From NCBI GenBank assembly GCA_000444245.1, contig ATSW01007954.1:1-26620 (forward strand): a stretch of DNA of 26,620 nucleotides, read 5' to 3'. Of the stretch, positions 9,785 to 19,949 are shown one piece after another. Below the pieces are notes generated by a model. It was given only the letters and a program-made list of their open reading frames with translations. It made no database searches and was not told the origin of the DNA. Every line of letters begins with the position of its first letter. Positions within the stretch are counted from its first letter, which is position 1. The position numbers were made by a program, and so were the translations under genes. The DNA comes from Botryllus schlosseri (Eukaryota; Chordata; Ascidiacea; Stolidobranchia; Styelidae).

Positions 9785-10345
9785 GTGAGAAGTGATACAG
9801 CGCTGCCATCATGGATATTTGAATTATATTTTGTTTAACTATTCTATTCTTCATGTGACTTGCTGTATTTCCTACCTAAAATCTGAACATTTGTTAGAAA
9901 TTACTGGGTGATACAAGCCTTCATTAATAATCGTCAGGTTATATTTCTATTTGAACAAGACACACAGAATGTACAATGCAATGTTATGAACAGATAGAAT
10001 GAGGCCGAACGACCAGTTGCGGTTGTAGTTGCGGTCTCTTAAACTGGCCGCGACCAAACCGAGATGTTTACATATTGTTAGTCTAGATCCGAATAAAAAG
10101 AACAAAAGCATTGCATTTTGTTTTTGCAAATCAACGATAATGTTGTATTGGGTTTTGTTGTTGTTGTTTGTAGTATTCGTGGTGTTTGTCGACTACTATG
10201 GTATTTACACCAGGCCAATTTTCATCATTTTTATTCCGTAGCTGCCGACTTGTAGCACAGCCCACTTCTAGGTTTTATATGAGACACCGCTTACACGGAT
10301 GAGATGGTGATGAGGAGCCTGGATATGTATTTGGTTTTGTTAAAA

Positions 10346-10500
10346 TGTCAAATATTTACGGATGCAGATGAGGTCCGGATCCAATATGGGAAAGGTCCGC
10401 ATTCGGACCGCGTTCTGCCAGTTGAGAAGTACTGGTCTGCCCTGTCTAGCCATCCCATCTCCTGGCGTCTTGTGTATCGTATTGTACATTGTGTGTCTTG
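10346..10500 (+). CDS. Conserved middle segment of block B gene (B1), uncertain
   Basis: The frame reads FTDADEVRIQYGKG, then VEKYWSAL, then WRLVYRIVHCVS, ending at a TGA. B2 has the same frame and the same TGA (18526-18677 region) with ADKVRIQYGK and VEKHWYAL. In both copies, downstream codons in the same frame again match (KAYDYYEL). Differences between the copies fall at all three codon positions, so protein-level constraint is unclear. No domain is recognised. It could be an exon with unmapped borders or non-coding DNA. Confidence 0.3.
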
Positions 10501-10811
10501 AGCGGATGAAACTATAAAAGCTTACGATTATTATGAGTTGATTTCGCGGTGCCGTATCATATTTACCATCTTTGCTAACAGAGCGGAATTAGTGAGCTAT
10601 AGGGTATTTCAAAGTCTGTGATCACGGTATCTTAGTTCTTTGATAGCAAGCGGATATCAGTCCAATTTTCGTATCCATTCATTCTTGTTGCGATCCTTCG
10701 CACTTTGGATGGTTTGCAATTTTTCTCATGAGCATAGCAAATTCCCCTTCCGAAATGCTTACATAGCCTCTAGTATTGATTGTCCAACTGCTGCCACGTT
10801 CCTTCATATAG

Positions 10812-11025
10812 GTATGAGCGACTGCAAGCTGTTGAGAACGCCAAACATAGGATATGCAGTAATATTACAGATGACGCATTTATCGAATACAGTGGATATA
10901 GCGCGCCATGGAACTGTAATTATGAGAAAGCTATTGTTTTAGCATTAGCTATTGTGCTTGCGCTGCTACATGCTATGCTATACTATGCATATTTTCAACA
11001 GCGCAAGGATTCGACCGCATCGTAA
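10812..11025 (+). CDS. Candidate last exon with membrane anchor (B1)
   Basis: A good splice acceptor, TTCCTTCATATAG, ends at 10811. The frame that follows begins YERLQAVENAKHRIC, passes through NITDDAFIEYSGYS and CNYE, and continues into a strongly hydrophobic stretch (AIVLALAIVLALLHAMLYY). It ends with a short polar tail (QQRKDSTAS) at TAA 11023-11025. This is the layout of the end of a type I membrane protein with a very short cytoplasmic tail. NIT is a possible N-glycosylation site. B2 keeps the outer part but not the anchor. Family unknown. Confidence 0.4.
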
Positions 11026-11040
11026 TATAGATTACTAACC

Positions 11041-11749
11041 TAGGGATAAATGCGCAACACGTTACTCACGGTTGAGTAGCCACTCCCCAGATGCAGCTAC
11101 CAATGGTTGGTCGCTTCGTAGAGAGGTATTGCATGCCAGCGGCCGGACAGCATTATGCATAGGTAGATTCGGACTGCATTGCCACTAGGACACCACGTCT
11201 GGGACACGTTCGGACTTTGTTGTCACTTGGACATCATATCTGGGGCAAATTCAGACTGTTTTTGTCACTATACTTTGCAAACATTCCACAGATAAGATGT
11301 TCGAGCATACACTAGATACTATGTCCGAGTAGTAACACAGTACGAAGACACCAAAGACATGATGTCCGCGAGGCAACACAGTCCAATCCTACCCTAGACA
11401 TGATATCCGAGTGGCGGAATACAGTCCGAACATACCCCAGACATGATGTCCGAACATACCCGAAGCACTATGTCCGAGTGGCAACACAGTGTACGAATCT
11501 ACCTCAAACATGATGTTCGAGTGGCGGAACACGGTGCGAACATATACTCCAGATATGATGTCCGAGTGGCCACAAAGTTCGCACATGCCNNAGNCGTGGT
11601 GTCCGAGTGGCAACATAGTAAACGAATCTACCCCCAACATAATGCTGTCCGGCCGCTGGCATGCAATAACTGTCTACGAAGAGACCAGCAATCGGTATAG
11701 CTGCTTCNGGGTACTCCACCGGGAGTCAGGTGTTGTGGATCTATCCTTA
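11041..11749. mobile_element. Foldback element built of about 41-bp repeats
   Basis: The left end (TAGGGATAAATGCGCAACAC) matches the reverse complement of the right end (TAAGGATAGATCCACAACAC) with five differences. The match continues inward through AGTAGCC, the CTTCGTAGA tract and GCCAGCGGCCGGACAGCATTA. The arms are made of a repeat with core ATGTCCGAGTGGCAACACAG. Copies on the plus strand start near 11320, 11361, 11402, 11445, 11468, 11512, 11557 and 11598. Inverted copies lie at about 11168-11275. It may have a TA target duplication. There is no transposase, so it is a non-autonomous foldback-type DNA element. Frames within it are by-products of the repeat. Confidence 0.75.
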
Positions 11750-11752
11750 ATT

Positions 11753-12056
11753 TTGTTGTCCATAATCTTCACCGCCGGATAACAGCGGTAGACTGCTGAA
11801 GTTAGTTGTTTCTCAAATCGATAAGAAACCGGCCGATCCAAAGTAGATGGATGTACACTTCCCTATTTTGACGAGAAACGACTTCGGAAGTTCCTTTTGG
11901 TTTGGTATTATTCCGATGACTTAACTTATTATTTATTGTCCGCTTGATAACGTACTCTGGGTATCCATTGTCAATGAAAATTTTACGGATGCACCCAAGT
12001 TCATAATTCCGTTTGTCCTCGAAACAAATCATTAACGCCCGGGGGACCAAGGTGCC
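11753..12056 (-). mobile_element. Penelope-like retroelement fragment (fossil)
   Basis: On the minus strand the sequence encodes the end of a Penelope-like reverse transcriptase. Landmarks are a RALMIC start, YELGCIRKIF, NGYP, then YIHLLWIG and AVYRCYPAVK, in the order usual for that family. It is a broken internal fragment with no long terminal parts, ending where the foldback element begins. The part at 11916-12056 also forms one arm of a hairpin with 12083-12223. Confidence 0.65.
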
Positions 12057-12223
12057 GATGAAATTGATTTTACGACTTTTTGGGCACCTCGGTCCACCAG
12101 GCGTTGATGATTTGTTCTGAGGACAAATTGAATTATGAACTTGAATACATCCGTAAAATTTTCATTGACAATTGATACCCAGAGTATGTTATCAAGCGGA
12201 CAATAAGTAATAAGTTAAGTCAT
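11916..12223. repeat. 141-bp inverted repeat (hairpin) of Penelope-like DNA
   Basis: Arm 1 is 11916-12056 and arm 2 is 12083-12223, separated by a 26-base loop. The arms are of equal length and about 90% identical (about 14 differences counted by eye, no indels). Arm 2 encodes the same Penelope-like segment on the plus strand. Similarity of U2 to U1 starts directly after arm 2, so the hairpin sits at the U2 junction. Partial inverted copies are known for Penelope-like elements. Confidence 0.85.
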
Positions 12224-12589
12224 GAGTGCAGCGAGCTCTTTTTAAGTGTATCACCACAAGAAATTCCAAAAAGGTAGTTCACATCAGGAGCCACACCAGA
12301 GGTGGTCAGTAACAAAGGACTTCTACTTTTTGAAGTACTCCAGTAGTTTCGCGCTACTTGCGGTACTTACTCAAGTAAATCTAATTTCCCGCTACTTCTA
12401 CTTCTACCTCGTTATATTTTGTGATAGTTCGTTATATTCTGTGATCTCATTGTTTTCAAAACGATGCACCCCTATTCGAAAAAACCGGCGTCACACATGT
12501 CTCATGGATCTGCGATATGAACAACTGACTATGTCGGCCTTTTATGTTTCATACACGCCCGTCAAACNTAGTATCTAACATTAGAAATG

Positions 12590-12676
12590 AATATATTTCG
12601 ATATGCTATGCTCAGGTCGCGAGTTACCAATAAAACTCACATTTGCGTCGTGTCGAAAATTTTTTAAGAACCTCTG
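12590..12676. mobile_element. Right end of a decayed hAT element, U2
   Basis: This is the counterpart of 370-456, ending in TTAAGAACCTCTG. Its terminal repeat is more degraded than in U1. No left end was found, and the element is cut off by the U2 junction. Confidence 0.45.
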
Positions 12677-13167
12677 TCTTATTAGCACAGTGTCGTGCTA
12701 TACGTTCATGGTTGGTGAGGCACTGACCTCTTTAGAGACAGATTTAAAAATATATATACCCGAAATGGTAGTTAATTCAGTAGACGACTTGTTTCGTATC
12801 ACATTAGCACTCTTCACATATCGCAATTGACGGTAAGTTTGGACAGAAAATACATAGCAGGTAAGTCAGTAAGAGAATTTATTTGCTCTGCGGTACATGT
12901 TGACCGTCGCAACTATACTATTCATCACCACCATCGGTTTGCGAAGTCGCATGAAAGCGTTTTGCTTTCAATACTAAAACCGTTGCCTTTAATACATTGC
13001 TATCTTTTACTATTTGATAGGTTGCGTGATATGTTTTATGCTTTATTCAGAACTCCCATAGTTTTGTAATAGAAGTAGGCCTATAGCTGTCTATCCATAG
13101 CCTATACTTGTGAAGTCTCGCGGCTTTCGTTATCGTCACAAAGCTTTTGAATCACAATTGAGAAGTC
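12677..13167 (+). promoter_or_regulatory. 5' flank of the U2 zinc-finger pseudogene
   Basis: This flank matches the U1 flank and the empty site of the U1 element near 13033-13050. The candidate donor CGGTAAGT is kept (GT at 12833-12834), but the acceptor has lost its AG. A CGA-to-TGA change gives an in-frame stop three codons before the ATG at 13168, which supports that ATG as the family start. Confidence 0.35.
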
Positions 13168-14579
13168 ATGACGAGAAAGCGGAAATTCACTCAGCATTCG
13201 CATTGCCACGACGATAGCAAAAACTATTACTGCGAAATTTGCGGAAAATTGTTCNACAACAATGCTTCGGTGAAACGTCACTTGAAAATTCACTTGGCTG
13301 TTCCTGAACATACATGTGAAATATGCGGTGAAAAATTTACGAGGAATGATGCGCTATAAAGCCACATGAAAATTTATGAGGATGTTACTGAGCATAAATG
13401 TGAAATATGCGGGAAAGAATTTAAACGAAAATGAAATTTACAAGGTCATCTGGCAATGCTTCATATCGGCGTGAAGAACTTTGTTTGCGAGATTTGTGGC
13501 AAAACATTTGCTTACAGTCAGGGCATGAAGTATCACATGCGATAAGTCACACCGCGGACCACAGAGAATATAGATGTGATATATGCGGAAAGGATTTTCG
13601 CACTTACTCGATTTTTAAAAGACATTCAAAAATTCACAGCGACGTCAAACACACGTGCTCGGTATGCAATGAGGAACACAGTTTGCGACATAGCTGGTCG
13701 CACCCACAGTCGCATTTTGCTATAAAAAACTTCGTATGCCAGATTTGCGACAAAGCTTTTGTCAGCAGTGCGCACGTGTATCAACACATGAATACCCATT
13801 TTGATATCAAAGAATACGTATGTCATGTATGTGGAAAGGAGTTTCGTTTCAAAGCTTCACTTACAGCTCATACAGTAAGTCACATCGGCGTAAAGCGATA
13901 TTCATGTACGATATGCCAGAAAGAATTCTACTACAAAGCATAACTAAGATTACACTTTCAAATTCATACCAAAGATAGAAGAAAAGCCGTATGCGAAGTT
14001 TGTGGAAAATCGTATACTAAGATTGCTAGTATGAGAGTACACATGGAAAGACATAGGCCTGATGCCGCGAAGGACTATAGATATGATATTTGAGGGAAGG
14101 GGTTTCTTACTAAGTCTAATATGAAAAAACACATGGAAAGCTACAGCGACGCCAGATAACATCGATGCGATATTTGCGATAAGGCATTTCGTTCCGAAAG
14201 GACTTCAAGACTACATCTTCTAGTTCATTCTAGTGCGTGAGAATTTGAATGCGAGATATGCGGCCNNAGACATGTGTACACCTTCAGAAACTGAGAGGTC
14301 ATATGAACCTTCATACACACGGAAGAGAATGTGGTTGCGATGTCTGTGGGATGCAATTTCGTTGTAAGTCCAGACAGGTATTTCATTCGGCGATACACAG
14401 CGACATCAAACCACATGAATGTACGATATGCGGGAAGGAATGCCGTCGGAAAAGTGAACTCCAATCGTACATGCGAGTGCATTTAGGTATTAAGATTTTG
14501 ACTGCGAGGTGTGTGGATAGGCATTTACGAGCATTTCTGCGATGAAATCACACAAGAAGACGTATCTCGATCGGAGAGA
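13168..14579 (+). pseudogene. C2H2 zinc-finger pseudogene (U2 copy)
   Basis: This is the same gene as U1 and U3, with about 16 finger remains, beginning at ATG 13168. It is broken by a TAA at 13357-13359 (a Gln codon in U1), a TGA at 13432-13434, and a one-base loss with a stop near 13540. Further stops lie at 13941-13943 and near 14094, 14158 and 14236, and a second one-base loss lies near 14490. Several zinc ligands are lost: Cys to Tyr in the finger near 14085, and His to Tyr at several final positions. The N at 13255 and NN at 14266-14267 add uncertainty. Fewer N-terminal fingers precede the FKRK finger than in U1 (two against three). It cannot make a full-length protein from this sequence. 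Confidence 0.85.
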
Positions 14580-15790
14580 ATTCAAATACGATGTGTGAAA
14601 AAAGAATTTCGTTTAAAAAGTAGCCTAAAAGCCCACATGCGAAATCATGCCGATATATAAATTTCATTTGCTAGATTTGTGGGAAAGGGATTACTCTCAA
14701 TAGTAACATGAAGAAGATGTGGCAAAACTAGTCGGCATTAGTACTCAAGTAGAAACCGCGCCGAAAATTCCTACTCAATGCCGAGTAGAAGTGGCAATTT
14801 TCAGGACTCGTCAAAAGTACTTGAAATGGATATAGAATGTGAATGTCTGAGAATTATTCACCTCAGTAATTTCGTTAAATGTGTTCACTGGGTCGCATAC
14901 TTTTGCAACCTGCATTTCATATGTATCCTAGATGTTTGCACTGCCGGTGAACTTATCCTTCGACAGTTTACAGTTTCAACCAGAAATAATGATAAGTAGT
15001 ACAGTTCCAACATTTTGTGCGCAAACGCCCAATTTACGTACATAAGAGCAACAATTTGTCAAAATTAAGTTTTTAGCGTCAAAATGTAACAATTTTCATA
15101 TTTTTAAGGTCAAAATGTCCGGCTTTTCATGTAAAAAATAGATCTGCCCACTAATGACATTGCAAACTGTTGCAATTAACTGATATATATATCTAGTTAC
15201 TGTGACACAGGGCCTTTTTCCTCATAGCAGTGCTGCAAACATATCCCGACACTTATGTGAATCGAACGAAATCAGACGTCTTGAAACTGAAGTGCTATTG
15301 CCTTGAAATCTGTTAAGTGGAAGTCTACGTAGTCCAGAAACGTAACCATTTGAGATATCTGATATATCATGATGTCATACTGCTGAGAAACAAGGAGGAT
15401 GTAACATATGCTACAGGAAATTGCATTAGAGATCATATTTGAAAGCAGATATGGTAACCTGCTATACCGGAATTGATTGATTACGCCATTTTGTGAATCA
15501 GTAGCACGGTATACGATATAAGGATCGTAAACGTTGAGAAATTGCCACGTATTATCTGAAGACAACCAATCCCTAAAAAACACACGACTGGACTTTGATG
15601 CTCCGGGTGGGAGAGATTGATAAGAATTGTGTCACAACGTTATACTATTGGTTGATGTAATATGTATATACATACATGCATTGTTCTAACATGATTGCAT
15701 TATTACACATTGTAATTTTAATTGTGCCAATAAAGACAATATGTCATTGGAGTGGTAACAGCTAACGCTATCGTTACTGTGGTGTATGTA
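14580..15790. other. U2 3' flank, conserved, no gene recognised
   Basis: This flank corresponds to U1 2860-4600. It begins with fossil fingers (about 14580-14715) and has the TACTCAAGTAGAA-type tract at about 14740-14830. It carries a perfect AATAAA at 15729-15734 within the conserved stretch that ends the block. A short frame at 14778-14999 has no recognisable product. Confidence 0.5.
15729..15734 (+). promoter_or_regulatory. Conserved candidate poly(A) signal, U2
   Basis: AATAAA lies in the stretch GTGCCAATAAAGACAAT. The same signal is found in U3 at 24694-24699, and a CATAAA variant in U1 at 4549. Conservation among copies hints at a plus-strand transcript end. Confidence 0.35.
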
Positions 15791-17516
15791 CCAGTTATGA
15801 GCGGATATCGATTTTTGAGAATTCGAATCCGTTCAACAGCTTGATTCTCTGATTCTCACAAAAACCAAATCTGTACGATTGGGGTGTTGGCTACTGTATT
15901 ACTTGTTTACGGGGTACTATCGACAGCAAGTACAGAACTCCGTTTTACACTCTGCTCAATATTAATGTGACAATAGTCAGACTCCAAATACATTGTCCGG
16001 TCTAGCCTAGACCATTAAGGCTTAAGCTTATATTCCCTTGCAACTCCTCGTCGAAATTGTTGGCAAAGCGACAAAAAATATTGATTTTATGGGATTATTA
16101 TATTATTTGATGGCTTCATTTGATACATTCGGCGGCGTTTAAAACGTCAATATGTACTTCAGCGTTGCGGCATTATGTGGCCCGCCGAATCGTCGCTAGG
16201 TATCGTGTACGGCCTCGGATCGTGGATGTAACTTCACTGAAATGTAGGGTTAGAATTCACAATGTGCGTCACATGACGTCATGAGGTTCACGTTCGTGTT
16301 AACACAGAGCCTTTCAAAAAGGTACGCGTTCACACGAACCTGAACCTTTGAGAGGTTCACACCATCCTTATAAGCTTGCCCTACATCGCTGTTTGTTTAC
16401 ATCACACTGCAATCTGATTGGTCCATGTCAAAGGTCACGTAAGTGTCTATTGTNNCANAATGACGCAGCAAATAGGTCGATTCTTCGAAAATATATTCGA
16501 TTAACGTTATACTGTGGCTATTTCAAGTGACTATTATGACAATTTCAATCATAAAAGTGAGTTCACCTTTTCTCCAAACTACTTGCTTCTTTTCAAAATC
16601 AAAATAATGAAAATTAAGTACAATAAGTACTTCGCTATTTACTTCCTCTGGCTATGATTGAGGATGTAAGTTATTGGGATAAATTCCAGTTATTGTCAAA
16701 CGATGTCAGGAAATCTGCATATTGGCGCCATTGTGACTTTATGATTATTCACGGTACACCATGACATCTATATAGTCACAGAAGCTGTGTAATGGTTCAC
16801 GCAAAATACAAAATTGATAGCGCATACATGGTTTCCGTTCAAATGCAAATCATCTTAATGTGGCTTTGAAATTCTTTGGAAAGTAATATAATGGATGCCG
16901 TAAAATGAGGCAATCCGCTGTTTCATTTGACATAATTGAAAATGAGAAAATGCAATTATATGCCGTGCGAGAGAACAAATAAAGAGTTGGATAATCAGCA
17001 CGTGAGTTATCGATTTTGTCATGGAGACAGTAACGCGTACATCACAGGTTTTTAACCTGATGAGTACGCTTCAAGATCCAGACATTGGTATAACGATATG
17101 ACCAGTTTGAGATTGGGGTGAAGTTTAATTTTAGCCTGTTCGATTTTGGAAGGCAGCACGACACAGACAAAGGAAATATGAGGGCGCATTCCGAGTGGTT
17201 CTTACCTTCAGTCACCTTGGGAACGCTTACGCTAATGTGCATGTTTTCTGGAACCCCAAAGTTTCACTAAATCATAAAAACAAAAATTTACCACAATACT
17301 CATCTAACTATACATCTTATACATTCCTATAGAATACTGGTGCGTAAAATAAACTGTGCAACAACATCTGAATTAAAAGAACAACACTATTAAAATGTAT
17401 TTTTCACAAATAGCTATAGGTTAAAATCAACATTTATTGCAAATAAGAGAGACTTCTGCCGTTTTCATTCAGATGCCAGTCCAGAAAATGCGAGGTTTCA
17501 CATCAAACTCAACTTG
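15791..17516. other. Spacer with no recognised gene
   Basis: I can assign no gene here. Near 16283-16350 there is a cluster of AGGTTCA(C/G)GTTCGTGT-type inverted repeats, with a small perfect hairpin GAACCT-TTGAG-AGGTTC. It lies next to a TGACGTCA palindrome (16274-16281) and may be a decayed small inverted-repeat element. Ns at 16454-16457 mark weak bases. A minus-strand frame at 17042-17242 has no recognisable product. Confidence 0.35.
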
Positions 17517-17711
17517 AGTCGCGAGACGCAGCAATCGACTGATTCAATAATGTTACCGAAATCCATGACCATATTTTTCACTTGCACAATGTATTATCGA
17601 GCTCAATCATTATATATATTTCGGATCATAGGGGTTAAATTCTAGCAACTCCGTTACTCACAAACAACGGAATATACAAAATACGATGATTGGCTGTAAA
17701 CAGCTAAAACA

Positions 17712-18008
17712 ATGGCGCTAACGACGATAAAAGTTGCCATATTTCTATGCTACGTTTGTTTTATTCGTAATCTGTCCCTGCCTATGCGTGTTAGGAATAA
17801 AGGAGATTTGGGTCATTATCATGAAATCGTGATACCGGTTTATCTTGGGGCCGAAAACTTTTGGGTGAGAAGTGATACAGCGCTGCAATCTTGGATATTT
17901 GAATTATATTTTGTTCAACTATTTTATTCTGCATGTAACCTGCTGTATTTCCTACTAAAAATCTCAATAATTGTTAAAATTTTGCTGGATGATACAAGCC
18001 TTCAATAA
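17712..18008 (+). CDS. Signal-peptide exon of block B gene (B2), unknown family
   Basis: The frame is open for 98 codons from ATG. The start MALTTIKVAIFLCYVCFI has a basic then hydrophobic layout typical of a secretory signal peptide. It is followed by polar sequence with HYHEIVIPV and NFWVRSDTAL, which B1 also encodes. The true exon may end earlier: GGGTGAGA with GT at 17865-17866 is a fair splice donor kept in both copies. The hydrophobic codons after ELYFV are not well kept in B1 and may be intron. With the later segments it may make a secreted or type I membrane protein. Confidence 0.4.
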   Translation: MALTTIKVAIFLCYVCFIRNLSLPMRVRNKGDLGHYHEIVIPVYLGAENFWVRSDTALQSWIFELYFVQLFYSACNLLYFLLKISIIVKILLDDTSLQ

Positions 18009-18199
18009 TAACCGTCAGATTATATTTTCATCTGAACAAGACACACACAATGTACAATGCAATAAGACACAATGCGATGTAATGAACATATAGGAGGATG
18101 CCGTACGACAAGTTGCAGTTGCAGTTGCGGTCTCTTAAACTGGCATCCACCTCGACCTATTGTGCCCGATGTCACAGTTCCTTTTTAGATGTTAGTCTC

Positions 18200-18348
18200 T
18201 ATTCTGCGGATCTTTCAGGCTTTTCCATTCTTTGTGAGTGCACTATTTCATAGGGCCTTTTTCGGGGCTTTCTTGTTTCAATCTACTCAGAATTGAAATC
18301 ATCTGACGGGAGGGATGCGGCCCGTGGGTCGTATGTTTGACGCTCCTG
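18200..18348. mobile_element. hAT right-end fragment in B2
   Basis: This lies within the B2-specific insert. The tract GATGCGGCCCGTGGGTCG, then TTTGACGCTCCTG, reads in reverse complement as a CAGGAGCGTCAAA start followed by a GGCCGCATC-type tract, a common hAT terminus. No matching left end or 8-bp duplication was found, so only the right end of a decayed element is supported. Confidence 0.45.
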
Positions 18349-18525
18349 TGCTAGTACTAAACTGTACGCATGAATTATATTGAAAACCTGAGATCACGGC
18401 GACATTATAGCTCTATCCGAGACGTTTACATATTGTTTATCTGGAATCGGATAAAAATAACAAAATTAATGCATTAAATTTTTGCAAATAAACGATAATA
18501 TTGTATTTGGATTTGTTGAAAAGTC

Positions 18526-18914
18526 AAATTATTACTGATGCAGATAAGGTCCGGATTCAATATGGGAAAATCCCCGATTCCGACCGCATTCCACAAGTTG
18601 AGAAGCACTGGTATGCCTTGTCTCGTCATCCCATCTCATTGCGTCTTGTGTATCGCATTGTACATTGTGTGTCTTGAGCAGATGAAAATATGAAAGCTTA
18701 CGATTATTATGAGTTGGTTTGGCGGTGCCATATCATATTTTCAATCTTTGCTAACAGAGCGAAATTATTGAGCTATATGGTATTTCCGACGTCTACAATC
18801 ACGGTATCTTCGTTCTTTGATAACAAGCGGATATCATTCCAATTTTCGTATCCATTCATTCTTTTTGCGATTCTCTGCACTTTGGATAGTTTGCGATTCT
18901 TCTCAAGCGCATAG
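18526..18914 (+). CDS. Conserved middle segments of block B gene (B2), uncertain
   Basis: The first frame reads ITDADKVRIQYGK, then VEKHWYAL and LVYRIVHCVS, to a TGA that B1 also has. The same frame reopens with MKAYDYYELVWRC and runs 74 codons to 18914, including IIFSIFANRAKLLSYMVF. B1 has matching but shorter sequence (10500-10620). No domain is recognised. The shared TGA argues for an exon border, or that the block is not coding here. Confidence 0.3.
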
Positions 18915-18986
18915 CAGATTCCCCCTGCGAAATGCTGACATAGCCTCTAGTACAGGTTGTTCCACTGTTGTCACGCTCCTTCATAG

Positions 18987-19086
18987 TTATGAGCGACTGC
19001 GACCTGTTGAGAACGCCGAACACAGGATATGCAGTAATATTCCAGATGACGTATTCACCGAATACAGTGGATATAGCGAGTCGTAG
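18987..19086 (+). pseudogene. Last exon of block B gene lacking the anchor (B2)
   Basis: An acceptor-like CGCTCCTTCATAG ends at 18986. The frame matches the B1 end exon (YERLRPVENAEHRIC, then EYSGYS). After EYSGYS, B2 is a few bases shorter and stops at once, so the hydrophobic anchor seen in B1 is out of frame. The product would be soluble, or the copy is dead. Confidence 0.4.
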
Positions 19087-19090
19087 AATT

Positions 19091-19949
19091 GTATTTATGA
19101 AGGCAGTTTTTGCTTTAGCTTTAGCTATATGCAGGACCGTAACAGCACTTCGTCAGCCCCCCAAACGGTTATAAACCAGGCATCTGGGGGTCTTCGCCCT
19201 CATACCGCCCTTCACGTCATACGATATCAGTAGCCTACGATCGTGTTCTTGTTATCGGTGGTTACTATACTGTTGTTGTTTGCTCGCGAGTAGCGCGAAA
19301 AAGTTAAATGCATGGTTGAATTAGGCCAATGAAATTGGAATTGCATGTATTACTGTCGAATTCTCAACTACTTGCCCACGTGCTCAGAGCTACCTTCGGT
19401 ACTGACGGCATTGGTCTATTTGAAAATTTAGGGATCGTAATTAATACTTTTGCATCTCCCAGCAGACCCGTTGTTATCAATTACTTTGTTGTGAGTTGTT
19501 ATTTTGTGACCTCCCGTCTGCTATATAGTCGAAAGATTTGTGAATCGTTGAAACGCAGCTGAAGTAAAGAACTTCTTCCGTCCGACGCACACGACTAAAA
19601 GTGGCGTTTCTTCGCGGGGTGCAAAATTTGTCTCTACGGGCGGCATTGTTAAGTTGGAGATTAGATTGCCAGGACAATGTATTATGTGCCATCCGATTAT
19701 GCGCCCATGGACAAGGAAAAATTCGACATATATATCGGTTTACACCAAAATGAGGAGGTTTCCTCGCCGCCGAGGTTTTTGTTATCACTCTTCACAATTA
19801 CATGTTAGCCGAAACGTCATATTCAAGGTCTTGATGTGTCGTGTGAAGCCGTAATAGCCGACGCTGAAATGCTTATCTCTAATAATTATTTGTTTGTTTA
19901 GGGGGGGGTCTTGAAAAGTAAGTACTTGCTTGGTAAAACATTAACACTC
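19091..19949. other. Spacer with no recognised gene
   Basis: Frames of 66 to 103 codons exist on both strands (for example minus 19477-19788), but none has a recognisable domain or a second copy in the window. A G-run, TTTAGGGGGGGGTC, lies at about 19899-19912. Confidence 0.35.

Larger units (their letters stand above)
9402..11025 (+). repeat. Tandem block B1 (first copy)
   Basis: This block aligns with B2 (about 17517-19090) over nearly its whole length, with two large indels. B1 has about 184 extra bases (about 10158-10341) bounded by two near-identical 16-base tracts of the form TGTATTKGGTTTTGTT. B2 has about 280 extra bases (about 18137-18420). Conserved frames include a signal-peptide-like start, a middle segment and a membrane-anchor-like end. 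Together they suggest a multi-exon gene on the plus strand, of unknown family. Confidence 0.7.
12224..15790 (+). repeat. Tandem block U2 (second copy of zinc-finger block)
   Basis: This block aligns with U1 from the start of the window to about 4600. It shares with U1, but not U3, the 5' Tol2-like tract and the hAT end (CTCTG ending at 12676), and many finger details. U1 and U2 are therefore the closer pair. It lacks the U1 416-bp element and the 3272-3791 segment. Similarity stops at about 15790, where sequence changes to a unique spacer. Confidence 0.8.
17517..19090 (+). repeat. Tandem block B2 (second copy)
   Basis: This is the second copy of B1 (about 9402-11025), with the same order of signal-peptide-like start, middle segment and end segment. 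It carries about 280 extra bases at 18137-18420 that end in a hAT-like terminus, and it lacks the 184-base segment of B1. The left edge of similarity is near AGTCGC (9402/17517). Downstream of about 19100, similarity to B1 fades. Confidence 0.7.

Noticed and set aside
11443-11782. Overlapping frames of 70 to 97 codons on both strands
   Set aside because: They are products of the roughly 41-bp repeat in the foldback element and contain Ns.
16283-16350. Inverted AGGTTCA-type repeats as a nuclear-receptor response element
   Set aside because: The arms carry mismatches and look more like a decayed small inverted-repeat element than a defined binding site.
17042-17242. A minus-strand frame with a GTAAGA donor-like site after an ATG
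   Set aside because: One donor-like site in a 66-codon frame without homology or a second copy is not enough to call an exon.
19477-19788. A 103-codon minus-strand frame
   Set aside because: It has no recognisable domain and lies in spacer sequence not conserved with the other blocks.
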